Of a stretch of DNA of 32,701 nucleotides, positions 1-9,400 are shown piece after piece (position 1 is the stretch's first letter; each line of letters opens with the position of its first letter). Both the position numbers and the translations under genes were made by a program. This stretch comes from an uncultured Allofournierella sp. GTDB taxonomy: Bacteria; Bacillota; Clostridia; Oscillospirales; Ruminococcaceae. Where the stretch lies: the NCBI GenBank assembly GCA_944382775.1, contig CALWNI010000016.1, forward strand, positions 1-32,701. Reading direction: 5' to 3'. The notes under the pieces are model-generated. The model saw only the letters and a program-made list of their open reading frames with translations, did not search any database and had not been told where the DNA came from.

Positions 1-1131
1 GAAGCGACCTAAAATCCCTTATGTGTAAGAAAAGAAGTTGTTAACATGAAAGGGTGCTTGGTGTTGATAACTTTATTTTGAAAATTAAAACTACACAATT
101 GAAAAGATCTCAATATTTTATATGATGTGTTATTGAATTGACGGAATAATGGAAGGAGGCACTGTAGGAGCTATTATAGAGAAAGAGTTTTTTGTTCAGC
201 AAGACTCCTAAATATATTTTTAGTGAATATTGGGATAGATTAGATATGAGGAAAATGTAGATATTTTAATAAATAGTATATAAATGGTGATAAGATGGGA
301 GTGAAATATGAATGGTATGATTGTTTAGTAAGAATTTTGGATAAAGAGAAATTTACAATAAAAAACATGTAACAGTGTAGCAGCATCAAAAAGCCAAATA
401 GAGTAGATAAAATGGATAGTTTAAGTATTTTCATTATAAGTAGAGTGATGATCTGTTTAATGGGGATGTTTTAATATTAACTTCAAATTAGTGTGCAGAG
501 GATATTAAAGTTACTTTATAGAGTCTGAGTAGCAGGTAAGAAGTTGAAGGTCGAAGAGAGTGTGTATTTCCGGATGTTTGGCTATATCAGTATTTATTAT
601 TCAGAAAGAAAATGAAGAAGAAAAGATAATGAATGGATATCCGCGCTTTGGTTGTTGTTTTGATTATAATTTATTTGGTTTTGAATAATAAAAAGGTAAT
701 GTGGTAATACGAAGAGGGAAAGCAGATAAAAAGGAGAAGTAGCTTTACATGAGTAAAGGCATAGGAAATGCAAAAAATAAGTTTAATAGAAATCAGGTGT
801 CTTCTACATAGAGAAGCAATGGAATACGTTTAATAGATCTAATCTAATATAGAAAGTGAAGTACAATAAGTCTGATTAAAGAAAAGATGGAGAGCAAATA
901 AGCGTGAGATTGTGGTAAAGTAAATATTGTTATCCCAAATAGAAAAAATGGAAATGAAACAAGATTGTTTTTCACAAAGAAAAGAAGAGCATGTTGATAA
1001 GAACAAAGAGAAGGAAAAAACAGTTTATAAATATTGTCTATATTTATTTTTAGAGATACTATGAAAGGATTATTTTGGCCAATAATAATAGTGAAATGAA
1101 AGAAATCAAAAGATTAGAATACAAATAGTAT
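1..1131. other. AT-rich intergenic region without a supportable gene
   Basis: I see no convincing gene here. All six frames are broken by frequent stops; the longest frame, about 64 codons on the minus strand near 240-434, has low-complexity hydrophobic content and no good ribosome binding site. The plus strand is rich in A and G and poor in C: in sampled 60-base lines G outnumbers C by about three to one, unlike the flanking genes. A few very short plus-strand frames start after purine-rich stretches (for example ATG 149 and ATG 749, each about 20 codons; ATG 633 encodes 24 residues with a short hydrophobic core), but none can be identified. A decayed plus-strand gene or an untranslated RNA would both fit. 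Confidence 0.6.
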
Positions 1132-1165
1132 AACAGCCAAATGAATATTTATTCATTTGGCTGTT
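1132..1165 (-). terminator. Perfect 16-bp inverted repeat downstream of the HAD gene
   Basis: The arms 1132-1147 and 1150-1165 are exact reverse complements with TT at the centre. The structure begins six bases beyond the HAD stop codon (1172-1174), where a terminator is expected. The U-tract on the minus strand is poor (GTTATACTATTTG), so this may be a weak terminator or a 3' mRNA-stabilising hairpin. Confidence 0.6.
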
Positions 1166-1171
1166 TGGCGT

Positions 1172-1822
1172 TTAATGGGAAATAATATTCCAAAGAGCAT
1201 CCGGATTTTGTGCGATATGTGTGGCACCAGCTTCTATAAGTTCTTGCTTGGTGCGAAATCCCCAAAGTACGCCGCAGCTATCAATTTGTGCATTGGATGC
1301 AGTAAAAATATCCACATTGCTATCGCCTACAAACAGTGTAGAAGCAGGATTGGCATGCATTTTTTGCATGAGTGCAAGGACACCAATCGGATTTGGTTTA
1401 GCTGGAATATCCGATGTGGCACCTTGTACAAAAGGAATCATAGTTGAAAAATAGTGGTTTACGATGTCTTGTGCAAACGGATGCGCTTTGTTGGTTACAA
1501 CGCCGATACCGATATTGTTTTGAATGCAGTTTTGCAGCAATTGCAGAATGCCGGGATAGGGTGCAGTAAAATCTTGTTTATGTAACGCATAATAAGTTTG
1601 AAATTGTGAGAGTGTTTGTTGTAATTGTTCCGGAGTTCGATGCGAGGGTGGCGAAAAGCGTTCACATAGTTTGGGGATGCCGTTGCCCACAAAATAGCGA
1701 TATTCCTCCAATGAATGGGTAGGCCAGCCGTTTTGTTGACAAACATAGTTACCGGCAGCAGCCAAGTCTTTGAGAGAGTTAAGCAAGGTGCCATCCAAAT
1801 CAAAGATTACAGTTTGATACAC
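1172..1822 (-). CDS. HAD-superfamily hydrolase, phosphoglycolate phosphatase (Gph)-like
   Basis: Cytoplasmic phosphatase of the haloacid dehalogenase superfamily, about 216 residues, the usual size for the Gph/PGPase group. All four HAD motifs are visible: FDLDGT near residues 7-12 with the nucleophile Asp8 and Asp10, the motif II threonine in VVTNK, the motif III lysine in AKPNP, and motif IV GDSNVD. The helical cap between motifs I and II fits subclass I. Start choice: no ATG fits. GTG at 1831 lies too close to the AGGA at 1833-1836, while GTG at 1822 has 10-base spacing and gives the typical N-terminus MYQTVIFDLDGT. It sits alone downstream of the PH-domain operon, beyond that operon's terminator. 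The substrate cannot be told from sequence; 2-phosphoglycolate is only the family default. Confidence 0.88.
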   Translation of the reverse strand: MYQTVIFDLDGTLLNSLKDLAAAGNYVCQQNGWPTHSLEEYRYFVGNGIPKLCERFSPPSHRTPEQLQQTLSQFQTYYALHKQDFTAPYPGILQLLQNCIQNNIGIGVVTNKAHPFAQDIVNHYFSTMIPFVQGATSDIPAKPNPIGVLALMQKMHANPASTLFVGDSNVDIFTASNAQIDSCGVLWGFRTKQELIEAGATHIAQNPDALWNIISH

Positions 1823-1845
1823 AAAATACACATCCTTTTACTCAA

Positions 1846-1885
1846 TATAAAAAGCTGCTCATACCGAAAACGGAGGAGCAGCTTT
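1846..1885 (-). terminator. Intrinsic terminator of the TrkA/PH operon
   Basis: On the minus strand, AAAGCTGCTC (1885-1876) pairs with GAGCAGCTTT (1860-1851) across a 15-base loop, and the transcript runs on into TTATATT. It starts four bases after the stop codon of the PH-domain gene and separates that operon from the HAD gene. Confidence 0.8.
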
Positions 1886-1889
1886 CACA

Positions 1890-3287
1890 TTACAGGGTAA
1901 GTTTTAATCGCTGGGCTTGATACAATTTTATACTGCGAATTAAAATTCGCTTACGGCACGGCAGGTGCAAGGTGAAATTGCAACGAGCAATATTTTCTGC
2001 AAAGGGTGTTTGCAATGTAGAAAATGAGATGTCCGAAGTAAATATACAGAGATTATGCCGCGTAAATAATTTTGTATAGGATACGGAAAGTGTTCGGTTG
2101 TCGTTGCGACAAATGCCTTCGGTAAACCAGGCCTCGATGGAAACAAGCACGAGTACAATACTCATAAACAAAGGAATGATGAGAACAAGGGTCAAATTGG
2201 GCAGGCGCCAGACGGATACGGCGGTAAGTGCGGAGCAAAGCAAAAATAAGCTGCCGCTTTTCCAGAGAAATTGTGGCCAACTACGTTCGGCAGTAATGCC
2301 GCCAAGAGGTTTTGGTGGAGTAAATTGCGGCATGAGTGCTTGCAATAGAGCTTCGTACCCTTTTCGATAAACCAAAATAGGAAAATCGCTAAGATAACTT
2401 CCAGCACATAAAAAAACAGGATAACGTCTTAAAATGCGGGAGGCAGGGGTAATGCGAATGTCGCAATAGCTAACGGCACTTGCAAGAACACGGCGTTCGC
2501 TGTGGTTAATGCACCCACCTTTGGAAAGGATAACGCCGCCACTACGGCTGACCCGAAAATTTGCGGTAGAGAGCAATGAAAAAAACAGAGCAATGCCCCA
2601 CAAGAGAAACAATAAAGTAAACAGCCAGGCAACACCCGCAGGCAGAAAGAATTCGGCCAATTGTTCTACTTTTTCCAGATTGCTAATGGCTAATTGGTTT
2701 AGCTCATTGAAAATATTGCGCCCAAGAATTTTTTCAGTTTGCTGAACACTGATATAGACCAGTGCGGAAGTGGTAATCAAATTGGCACTAAGCATGGTAA
2801 AACGGATACGCTCGGTACCGGATGGAGCAAAAAAGGATGATTCCGTTTCGACCGGGAGAATACACTCAGCAAGGACTGCCGCTTGACGCCGAGATAAATA
2901 GCACTGTGCTTTGCCAAATGATGCACTGCTTGTGGCATATAGTTTGACTCGAGTACAGCCCATAAGACGAAAGATAAGTGGCCGTTCTAAAATAAGAGCG
3001 GCAACTTCGTTTGTAGAGATGGTAGTTTGCTTTAAGAACAATAAACCATAGCGCAAGGTAAGTGTTTGGGGAGTTAGAACAAATCCCACCTGATTCCAGA
3101 TGCAAAGAGATAAAACGCCCATTACCGTAAGGATAATTGCATCTTGCCGAAGCGCAGAGTAAAGGCTGTCAAAGTCCCACAAAAAAAGCGCTTGAATCAT
3201 GGGGACCAAACAAAGGATTAATCCATATCGAATGTATTTTAAGGTATAGATGATATGAAAACGGCCTTTGGCGCGGATGTTTGTCAT
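1890..3287 (-). CDS. YdbT-like membrane protein with bacterial PH (bPH2) domains
   Basis: Membrane protein of 465 residues that resembles the YdbT family: paired hydrophobic helices alternate with beta-rich bacterial pleckstrin-homology domains. Hydrophobic pairs are visible near residues 17-34 and 50-70, about 165-182 and 215-238, and about 343-386. A soluble basic segment follows each pair, which fits three bPH2 units. The start ATG (3287) overlaps the stop of the upstream small PH protein by four bases, so the two are probably translationally coupled; this YdbS-YdbT arrangement is common in Firmicutes. In Bacillus, YdbS/YdbT have been linked to resistance against certain bacteriocins, but a role here is inference. 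It is the last gene of the operon headed by two RCK proteins and is followed by a terminator. Confidence 0.75.
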   Translation of the reverse strand: MTNIRAKGRFHIIYTLKYIRYGLILCLVPMIQALFLWDFDSLYSALRQDAIILTVMGVLSLCIWNQVGFVLTPQTLTLRYGLLFLKQTTISTNEVAALILERPLIFRLMGCTRVKLYATSSASFGKAQCYLSRRQAAVLAECILPVETESSFFAPSGTERIRFTMLSANLITTSALVYISVQQTEKILGRNIFNELNQLAISNLEKVEQLAEFFLPAGVAWLFTLLFLLWGIALFFSLLSTANFRVSRSGGVILSKGGCINHSERRVLASAVSYCDIRITPASRILRRYPVFLCAGSYLSDFPILVYRKGYEALLQALMPQFTPPKPLGGITAERSWPQFLWKSGSLFLLCSALTAVSVWRLPNLTLVLIIPLFMSIVLVLVSIEAWFTEGICRNDNRTLSVSYTKLFTRHNLCIFTSDISFSTLQTPFAENIARCNFTLHLPCRKRILIRSIKLYQAQRLKLTL

Positions 3288-3697
3288 AAACTTCCCCCTT
3301 GAATCACATGAATGATCTGATCGGCCATGTTGTTGGAAATACCGGGAAGTAAGATAAAAGTACCACTGGTATAAAGAATAAGAACACTACAGTTTGCCAG
3401 GCGCAAAAGAGGGGTTTGCAAGCGAGTTACACCGGTAACAAAGCGTGTGGGAATGCGGTGACTGGTTTTGAATAAAATCCCTTTTGAAATGCGAACTTCT
3501 CCCAAGGAGATGCTGCCTTGAAAACTATGTAGGCTCATGGGGACAACGACACACGCAAATATTGCCCAAATAGCATAGATGAGAAATCCGATAAAAAGAC
3601 TTTGCCAGATAACAAAGGGGGCCAAAAGAGTGCCAAACAACAACATCCAAAAGGATGTTATCTTAATACCCGCAGAGCAGATAGAAAAATGCAGCAT
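3284..3697 (-). CDS. YdbS-like PH domain membrane protein
   Basis: 137-residue protein with two adjacent transmembrane helices at about residues 10-50, followed by a single beta-rich bPH2-type domain. This matches the small partner in YdbS/YdbT pairs. The ribosome binding site is AAGGGGGG about 6 bases before the ATG at 3697. The gene begins only 30 bases after the stop of the second RCK protein with no terminator between, and its stop overlaps the start of the larger PH protein by four bases. The sequence shows no catalytic motif; a scaffold or membrane-associated sensor role would be usual for such domains but is not demonstrated. Confidence 0.7.
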   Translation of the reverse strand: MLHFSICSAGIKITSFWMLLFGTLLAPFVIWQSLFIGFLIYAIWAIFACVVVPMSLHSFQGSISLGEVRISKGILFKTSHRIPTRFVTGVTRLQTPLLRLANCSVLILYTSGTFILLPGISNNMADQIIHVIQGGSL

Positions 3698-3727
3698 AGA
3701 TACCCCCCTTGAAAAAATAGCTAGTGA

Positions 3728-4393
3728 TTAGTCGCGTGCAAGACCCCAGTCTTGTGTAAGTTCGTGAATTGCAGTATCCCGTGCAACGCAAAGAACCTTG
3801 TCGCCGTTTAAAATTTGTGTGTTACCGCGCGGAATGAGCAGTTCGCCGCTGCGAGTAATGGCAATGATAACGGCAGATTCTGAAATGGGAATTTCAGCAA
3901 GGCTTTTGCCATGGTATTTGAAATTGCTGGGGATTTGAATTTCAAATACGGTGGCGGTTCCGCCCGCCAAATTCAATACCTGCTGAATGGCGGCACTTTC
4001 CACCTCGCGCTCTAAAATGCGGGCCAGATTATCGGTGCTGGAAACCGCAATATCAACGCCCAAGCGGCGCAAAACTTCGGTGTTTTTGGGATTGTTTACA
4101 CGTGCTACGGTTTTGGGAACATGAAATACGCGTTTTGCAATTTGGCAGGTAATGAGGTTTACCTCGTCCCGACCGGTAACCGCAACCAATGCTTGACAAC
4201 GGCTACAGCCGGCAGCCTCCAGATATTCTACGGTAGAACCGTCGCCCTGTGTAACGGGAATGTCCAAATCGTTGGCGATTTGACGGCAAAGGCGTAGGTC
4301 TTTTTCGATAATTACCGGTTGATGGCCGTGATCCAATAGGGTTTTTGCCATGTAATAACCGACTTTTCCGCCACCCACAATCATAACTCTCAT
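3728..4393 (-). CDS. TrkA/KtrA-type RCK potassium channel regulator (second of a pair)
   Basis: Cytoplasmic gating subunit for Trk/Ktr potassium transport, 221 residues. The N-terminal RCK_N Rossmann domain (about 1-120) begins with the nucleotide-binding loop GGGKVG (residues 7-12) and has an acidic residue after the second strand (IIEKD). The C-terminal RCK_C (TrkA_C) domain covers about 135-220. The length equals one RCK_N plus RCK_C unit, as in KtrA; E. coli TrkA carries two such units in one chain. The ATG at 4393 follows GCGAGG. It lies 18 bases after the other RCK gene, so the two might form a heteromeric ring. RCK_C domains of this family often bind c-di-AMP in Firmicutes. No TrkH/KtrB pore gene lies in the window. 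Confidence 0.88.
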   Translation of the reverse strand: MRVMIVGGGKVGYYMAKTLLDHGHQPVIIEKDLRLCRQIANDLDIPVTQGDGSTVEYLEAAGCSRCQALVAVTGRDEVNLITCQIAKRVFHVPKTVARVNNPKNTEVLRRLGVDIAVSSTDNLARILEREVESAAIQQVLNLAGGTATVFEIQIPSNFKYHGKSLAEIPISESAVIIAITRSGELLIPRGNTQILNGDKVLCVARDTAIHELTQDWGLARD

Positions 4394-4411
4394 GATAAAA
4401 ACCTCGCTTGT

Positions 4412-5047
4412 TTAGTCCGCAATGCGGGAATAGATAATTTGATCGCCCTCTTCCAAAATTGGCATGGGCTGAATGGCAAGCTCCACCATACCATTGGCTT
4501 TAAGAACGCCGTACAGAAGTTCTCCATCGGGAACGGAAATGCGATTTAAACGATGTCCCACATCTCGCATGCTGACCGGAACGGTAACAAAAGCAGTGGT
4601 AGTGGAACCGATGGTAACGGTACGGGATTCTTGGTCATCCAACAGGCCAAGCAACATGCTTTCTACGGTTAAGTTGGTGGTGCAAATTGCACGCAGGCCA
4701 AATTCTTTTGTAAACAAGTCTTTTAGAGTAGGGTCGGTAATACGAGCGATAACGCGAGGAATATGGAAAAGATTTTTTGCAATTTGCGCAACCATAATAT
4801 TGACGCTATCGTCAGAGGTTACAATGGCAACGGCGTCGCAGGTTTCGATACCGGCTTGGCGCAAAGCGTCGATGTCAATGGGGATACCGATGGCAGCTAC
4901 ACCGGAAAAATGATAGCCGTCAACGCTTTCCAAACGCTGAAGTTCGTCGGGGTTTGGGTCCAGTACCGAAACTTCGTGACCCAGTTGTTCCAGTATGCGG
5001 ACGATACTTGCACCAACACGTCCACAGCCTACTACTAGGATATTCAA
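4412..5047 (-). CDS. TrkA/KtrA-type RCK potassium channel regulator (first of a pair)
   Basis: 211-residue protein with a Rossmann domain starting at residue 3 (loop GCGRVG at 7-12 and the acidic residue in VLDPNP) and a C-terminal RCK_C domain at about 125-210. It regulates a potassium channel subunit by binding nucleotide in the N-domain. Translation starts at a TTG (5047), placed about 7 bases after AGAGGTG; no ATG fits, and the TTG gives the canonical MNILVVGCGRVG start. It is the promoter-proximal gene of a four-gene minus-strand operon. The chain differs clearly from its neighbour, so the pair is an old duplication rather than a recent repeat. Confidence 0.88.
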   Translation of the reverse strand: MNILVVGCGRVGASIVRILEQLGHEVSVLDPNPDELQRLESVDGYHFSGVAAIGIPIDIDALRQAGIETCDAVAIVTSDDSVNIMVAQIAKNLFHIPRVIARITDPTLKDLFTKEFGLRAICTTNLTVESMLLGLLDDQESRTVTIGSTTTAFVTVPVSMRDVGHRLNRISVPDGELLYGVLKANGMVELAIQPMPILEEGDQIIYSRIAD

Positions 5048-5098
5048 AAAAACACCTCTTTTATAACATTAACCGATTGAAAAAATTTGACGATAAAT

Positions 5099-5146
5099 CC
5101 CGCCATAAAAACAATGGCAGCGAAATGCAACCAAATGTATGGCGGG
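5099..5146 (-). promoter_or_regulatory. Hairpin at the 5' end of the RCK/PH operon transcript
   Basis: On the minus strand CCCGCCATA (5146-5138) pairs perfectly with TATGGCGGG (5107-5099), enclosing about 30 bases. Counting from the proposed -10 box, the hairpin sits at or within a few bases of the transcript's 5' end. It lacks a U-tract, so it is not a terminator. It does not resemble the longer c-di-AMP (ydaO) riboswitch. The 8-base direct repeat AACCGATT flanks it at 5071-5078 and 5151-5158. Confidence 0.45.
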
Positions 5147-5155
5147 GTCAAACCG

Positions 5156-5184
5156 ATTATACTTTATTTTAGGGCGAAATAAAA
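5156..5184 (-). promoter_or_regulatory. Promoter of the RCK/PH operon
   Basis: A perfect TATAAT lies on the minus strand at 5161-5156. The -35 hexamer (TTTTAT at 5184-5179, 17-base spacing) is poor. Location and direction suit the RCK operon, leaving a leader of about 100 bases. Confidence 0.5.
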
Positions 5185-5204
5185 GGGTTTGCCAACAAAA
5201 GCCG

Positions 5205-5233
5205 TTCTGTTTTTGAAGATTGTATGCTATAAT
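5205..5233 (+). promoter_or_regulatory. Extended -10 promoter of uppP
   Basis: TATAAT at 5228-5233 is preceded by TGC, giving an extended -10 element (TGnTATAAT). The -35 position, 17 bases upstream, reads TTCTGT, a weak match. It points to uppP and leaves a leader of about 70 bases. Confidence 0.6.
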
Positions 5234-5309
5234 AGCAAGACAAAAAATCTTTGCTTTTTGGGTGTGGAAACGAAATGCAAGCAGAGAAAAAGAAAAGTGA
5301 GGCGAAAAA

Positions 5310-6131
5310 ATGGATATCATTAAAACAATCCTATATGGTATTGTAGAGGGAATTACCGAATGGCTGCCTGTAAGCAGCACAGGACATTTAATTTTAGCCG
5401 AAAAATATTTAAATATGCCGTTTAGCGAAGCGTTTTTGGAAATGTTTCGTGTGGTAATTCAGCTGGGAGCCATTATGGCGGTGGTCGTGCTGTATTTTCC
5501 GAAATTATGGCCCTTTTGTGCCGATAAAAGTCAAAATTACATAAAGCCAAAAACCTGGGTGATGTGGTTTAAAATAGCGGTGGCTACCTTGCCGGCCTTG
5601 GTGTTGGGGCTTTTGTTGGATGACTGGCTGGAAGCACACCTGTACAATTATGTTGTGGTTGCAGCAATGCTGATTTTGTACGGCATCTTCTTTATTTTAA
5701 TCGAAAACAAAAAGAAGAAGCCCCGAATTACCAGCATTGATGCACTTACCTATAAAGATGCCTTGATCATTGGTTGCTGGCAGGTTTTGGCCATGATTCC
5801 GGGCACATCTCGCAGTGGTGCAACCATTGTGGGCGGCTTATTGCTGGGAGCAAGCAGACCAGTAGCGGCAGAATTTACCTTCCTTTTAGCAATTCCGGTT
5901 ATGTTCGGCGCAAGCTTGCTGAAAGTAGTAAAATATTTGATGGATGGTTTGGTATTTACCGGTGCAGAACTAACCGTATTAAGTGTAGGATGTTTGGTAG
6001 CGTTTTTGGTAAGCGTGGCATCCATTCGGTTTTTGATGAACTTTGTAAAAAAGCATGATTTTAAGGTGTTTGGTTGGTATCGCATTGTGTTAGGCATTGT
6101 GGTATTGGCAGCAGCCGTATTTGGATTTTAA
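5310..6131 (+). CDS. uppP: Undecaprenyl-diphosphate phosphatase UppP (BacA)
   Basis: Integral membrane enzyme that removes a phosphate from undecaprenyl diphosphate, recycling the lipid carrier for peptidoglycan and other envelope glycans; overexpression gives bacitracin resistance in many species. The 273 residues match the family length. The two signature regions are present: EGITEWLPVSSTGH (residues 13-26, with the catalytic glutamates, serines and histidine) and PGTSRSG (164-170). The rest is a series of hydrophobic helices. The ATG at 5310 follows GTGAGGCG. The gene is transcribed alone, divergently from the RCK operon, and ends in a strong terminator. Confidence 0.96.
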   Translation: MDIIKTILYGIVEGITEWLPVSSTGHLILAEKYLNMPFSEAFLEMFRVVIQLGAIMAVVVLYFPKLWPFCADKSQNYIKPKTWVMWFKIAVATLPALVLGLLLDDWLEAHLYNYVVVAAMLILYGIFFILIENKKKKPRITSIDALTYKDALIIGCWQVLAMIPGTSRSGATIVGGLLLGASRPVAAEFTFLLAIPVMFGASLLKVVKYLMDGLVFTGAELTVLSVGCLVAFLVSVASIRFLMNFVKKHDFKVFGWYRIVLGIVVLAAAVFGF

Positions 6132-6136
6132 ATCGA

Positions 6137-6176
6137 GAACCCGCTGGTTTGTAAAACAAATCGGCGGGTTCTTTTT
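6137..6176 (+). terminator. Intrinsic terminator of uppP
   Basis: GAACCCGC and the following bases pair with GGCGGGTTC through a long stem with a short A-rich loop, followed directly by TTTTT. It starts five bases after the uppP stop codon. Confidence 0.9.
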
Positions 6177-6469
6177 ATTATGCTAGGAAAGCAATTTGTG
6201 ATATTTAAAATGTACAAATATCTATAATTTTTAACAAAAATAAGAAAAAACAAATTAAAATGAACAAAAAAACGGCAACTTCTATAAAAAACAAACTAAC
6301 ATTTATGAGGAAACGAAAAAGGTCTTGATGATATAATGAGGACATTCAAACGGACGATAAAATTGTGCGATATCGATTGAAAAACAGTAATTAGTAACTA
6401 TTTTTTGTTGTTATCGTTAATTTTAGGAGCAATAGTTGCATTGTTGGAAAGGATGGAATCGACGGTATC
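6177..6469 (+). promoter_or_regulatory. Leader and probable promoter of the GH101 gene
   Basis: This AT-rich gap holds no gene. TGATATAAT at 6329-6337 is an extended -10 element with no clear -35 box. It would give a long leader of about 125 bases. The only purine-rich ribosome-binding candidate (AAAGGATGG from 6448) lies about 17 bases before the ATG at 6470, which is unusually far. No riboswitch was recognised. Confidence 0.45.
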
Positions 6470-9400
6470 ATGAAGATGAACATGAAATGGCGAATTTTCA
6501 GTCTAAGCATGGCAATGGTTATGTTGGTATCGGCCACACAGCCGGTTGCTTATGCCGCAAGTCAAGCAAGCTCAACTGCACCGGAAATGAGCGCAGTCCC
6601 AGAAGAAACAAAGGCTCCGCAAGAGGCTGTAAGTTCACAAGAACCTGCAAGTTCTGAAACGGTTGCAAGCTCGGAAGAGACCGCAAGCTCCGAGGCGGCT
6701 GCAAGTTCGGAAGAATCTACAAGTTCTGAGGCGGCTGCAAGTTCGGAAGAATCTACAAGTTCCGAGGCAGCTGCAAGTTCGGAACAATCTACAAGCTCCG
6801 AGGCGGCTGCAAGTTCGGAACAATCTGCAAGCTCTGAGGCAGCTGTAAGTTCGCAAGAGCCAGCAACCTCCGAAACAAAAGAAAGCACGGTGGAATCGGA
6901 GGCACAAGACACCGTTGATGCCAAAGAAGAAACGGAAGAGCAAACGGCAGTTCAACAAATCACTTTGGACGGCGCAATTTATGAAGATGCGGCTTTGGTA
7001 GACCAGTGGACCGGCAACCAGAATGGTACCGTTGCGGTAGAGGACGGCTGGCTGCATCTGGTTTCCAAAAGCGGCGACAACGGAAATAACCAATTTTATG
7101 TGGTGAATGAATCCGCTGCATTTTCACAGCAAGAAGGATATCTGGAATTTACAATAAAGCCAAATTCTGCCCCTGCCAACAGTCGGTTTGGCATCTATTT
7201 GCGCAGCAATGGTGCAAACGATGGTCTGTTCATCGGATATGACCCCGGCGGATGGTTTTGGCAGACCTACGATGGACAGGCCAATGCCTATTATAGCGGT
7301 TCTCGCATTGCAGCACCTGCCAGTGGACAAGAAACAAAGGTGCGCATTGATTTTACCGAAACCAAAGCAACCGTTACCATCAATGGGCAAGAAGCATTTG
7401 CAGGTGGTGTGGATTTAAGCACATTGCCCAGTAGCCGCGGCGGAAAACTGGCAATCAAAGCTGCACAGTGGAACACAAGCTCCACCGATGTGCGGCTGAA
7501 AGAAATCCACTATGAAGGCCAAAAAGAAATTGCAACCTATCAAGTGGCTGGTGTGGTAACGGCAGACGGTGAGCCGGTAGAAGGCGCAACCGTTCAACTG
7601 GGCGAACAGTCTGTGGTTACCGGCAAGGATGGCAGCTATACACTGGATTATGTACGCACCGGAGAATATAAAATAACGGTATCCAAAGAAGGGTTTGTTA
7701 GCCAAAGCCGAGAGGTTACCATTGACCAAGCCGATTTGCAGAACATTGATTTTGAGCTGAAATCGGCCGCAGTGCAAACCATTTCGTCTGAGCAGATGGA
7801 TGTAACCATTTACGATAAGTTCCCGGCAGTAAAGCAATATGATTTTAAGTCGGGTGAGTTGAAAGGTAAAACCTTCTATGGTCAAACCGTAACCCCCGAT
7901 ACCATTGAACTGAACGGACAAAGCATTGTGCTGACCGATGAGGATGTTACCCTGCAAACCGAGGGCAACAAGGCAACCTACACAATGCATGTAAAAGATG
8001 ATACCGGAATTGACTGCAACATTACCGCAGTGATGACGGTAGAAGAAAACATGTTGTCGCTGGAAATTACCGATGTTCAGTACAACCAGGAAAACGGCAA
8101 AAATGAGCATCCGGTTCAAACCATCTATTTCCCCAACCATAGCTTGGTTTCGGTGCGCAGCAGCCAGCAAAATGCAACCTTTGCAGGCAGCAAGATGTCC
8201 AGCAATACCCGCATCAGCGGTGATACCTACAAGGATGTTACCAAAGATTTGGCTACTGGCAAAACCGACTATATGTATAGCTTTGTATCCGCAGACGGCA
8301 TGAGCGCAGCGATGGAAAGCAATTCGGAATACGAGGGCAGCAACGCAGCTTCTTACATTGGGGCAGGCGGTGCAAGCAATACCCGTATTTGGGCAACCGT
8401 AACGGATGTAAACGGCGAAAAAAGTATGGGACTGGGCAGCGCCCTATTCTATTGGAACCGTGCATTGGAATCCAAGGATGAAAGTGATGCATCGGGTCAA
8501 ACAAACCGTACCTATGTTACAGAGCCCACCGAAAATCCCTTGGTGAAAATTATCATTACCGGCAATCAAAACGGTGATGATACCGTGGACTGGCAAGACG
8601 GCGCAATTGCATTCCGCAGCATCTCCCACGAGCTGTATAAGAGCGAAGAGGTGCCCGACCGTGTGGCAATGCGCGTGGTAGAAAACTTTAGCAGCCAGGC
8701 TACCAACCCCTTTATGATGACCCTGGACAACGTAAAGCGTGTTTATCTGAATACCGATGGCTTAGGTCAGGCCGTACTGCTGAAGGGTTATGCAAACGAA
8801 GGCCATGACTCGGCACACCCGGATTACGATGACATTGGCCAGCGTTTGGGTGGCGTAAATGATATGAACACCCTGATGCAAGAGGGCAATAAGTTAGGTG
8901 CTTATTTTGGAATCCACGTGAATGCAAGTGAGATGTACACCGAAGCCAAGGCTTTTGATGAGCTATTGGCAAAACGCAATGCAAGCGGCGGTTTATCTTA
9001 CGGCTGGAACTGGCTGGACCAAGGCATTGGCATTGACAGCAAGTTTGACCTGTTGAGCGGTCGAAGAGAAGCCCGTTTTGATGCCTTGTACGACAAGGTG
9101 GGAACCAATCTGAACTGGGTTTACGTGGATGTTTGGGGCAATGGTACCGGCACGTTGGAAGATAGCTGGGCAACCCGGCGGTTAAGCGATGAAATCACAA
9201 GCAACGGCTGGCGTATGACAACCGAATGGGGACCCACCAATGAATATGACTCTACCTTCCAGCACTGGGCAACCGACCTGACCTACGGCGGCTACCAGGC
9301 AAAGGGGTACAACAGTACCATTGCACGGTTTATCCGTAACCACCAAAAAGACTCGTGGGTAGGCGATTATACCCAATATGGCGGCGCAGCCAACGCACCC

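Noticed and set aside
240-434. 64-codon minus-strand frame with hydrophobic content
   Set aside because: It lies in AT-rich noncoding DNA, has no good ribosome binding site and its composition is what random AT-rich sequence gives.
5048-5309. c-di-AMP (ydaO-type) riboswitch upstream of the RCK operon
   Set aside because: Such a switch would make biological sense, but the leader is too short and has only one simple hairpin without the conserved ydaO core.
6668-6847. Regularly spaced repeats as a possible CRISPR array
   Set aside because: The repeats are contiguous, without unique spacers, and are in frame within the GH101 gene.
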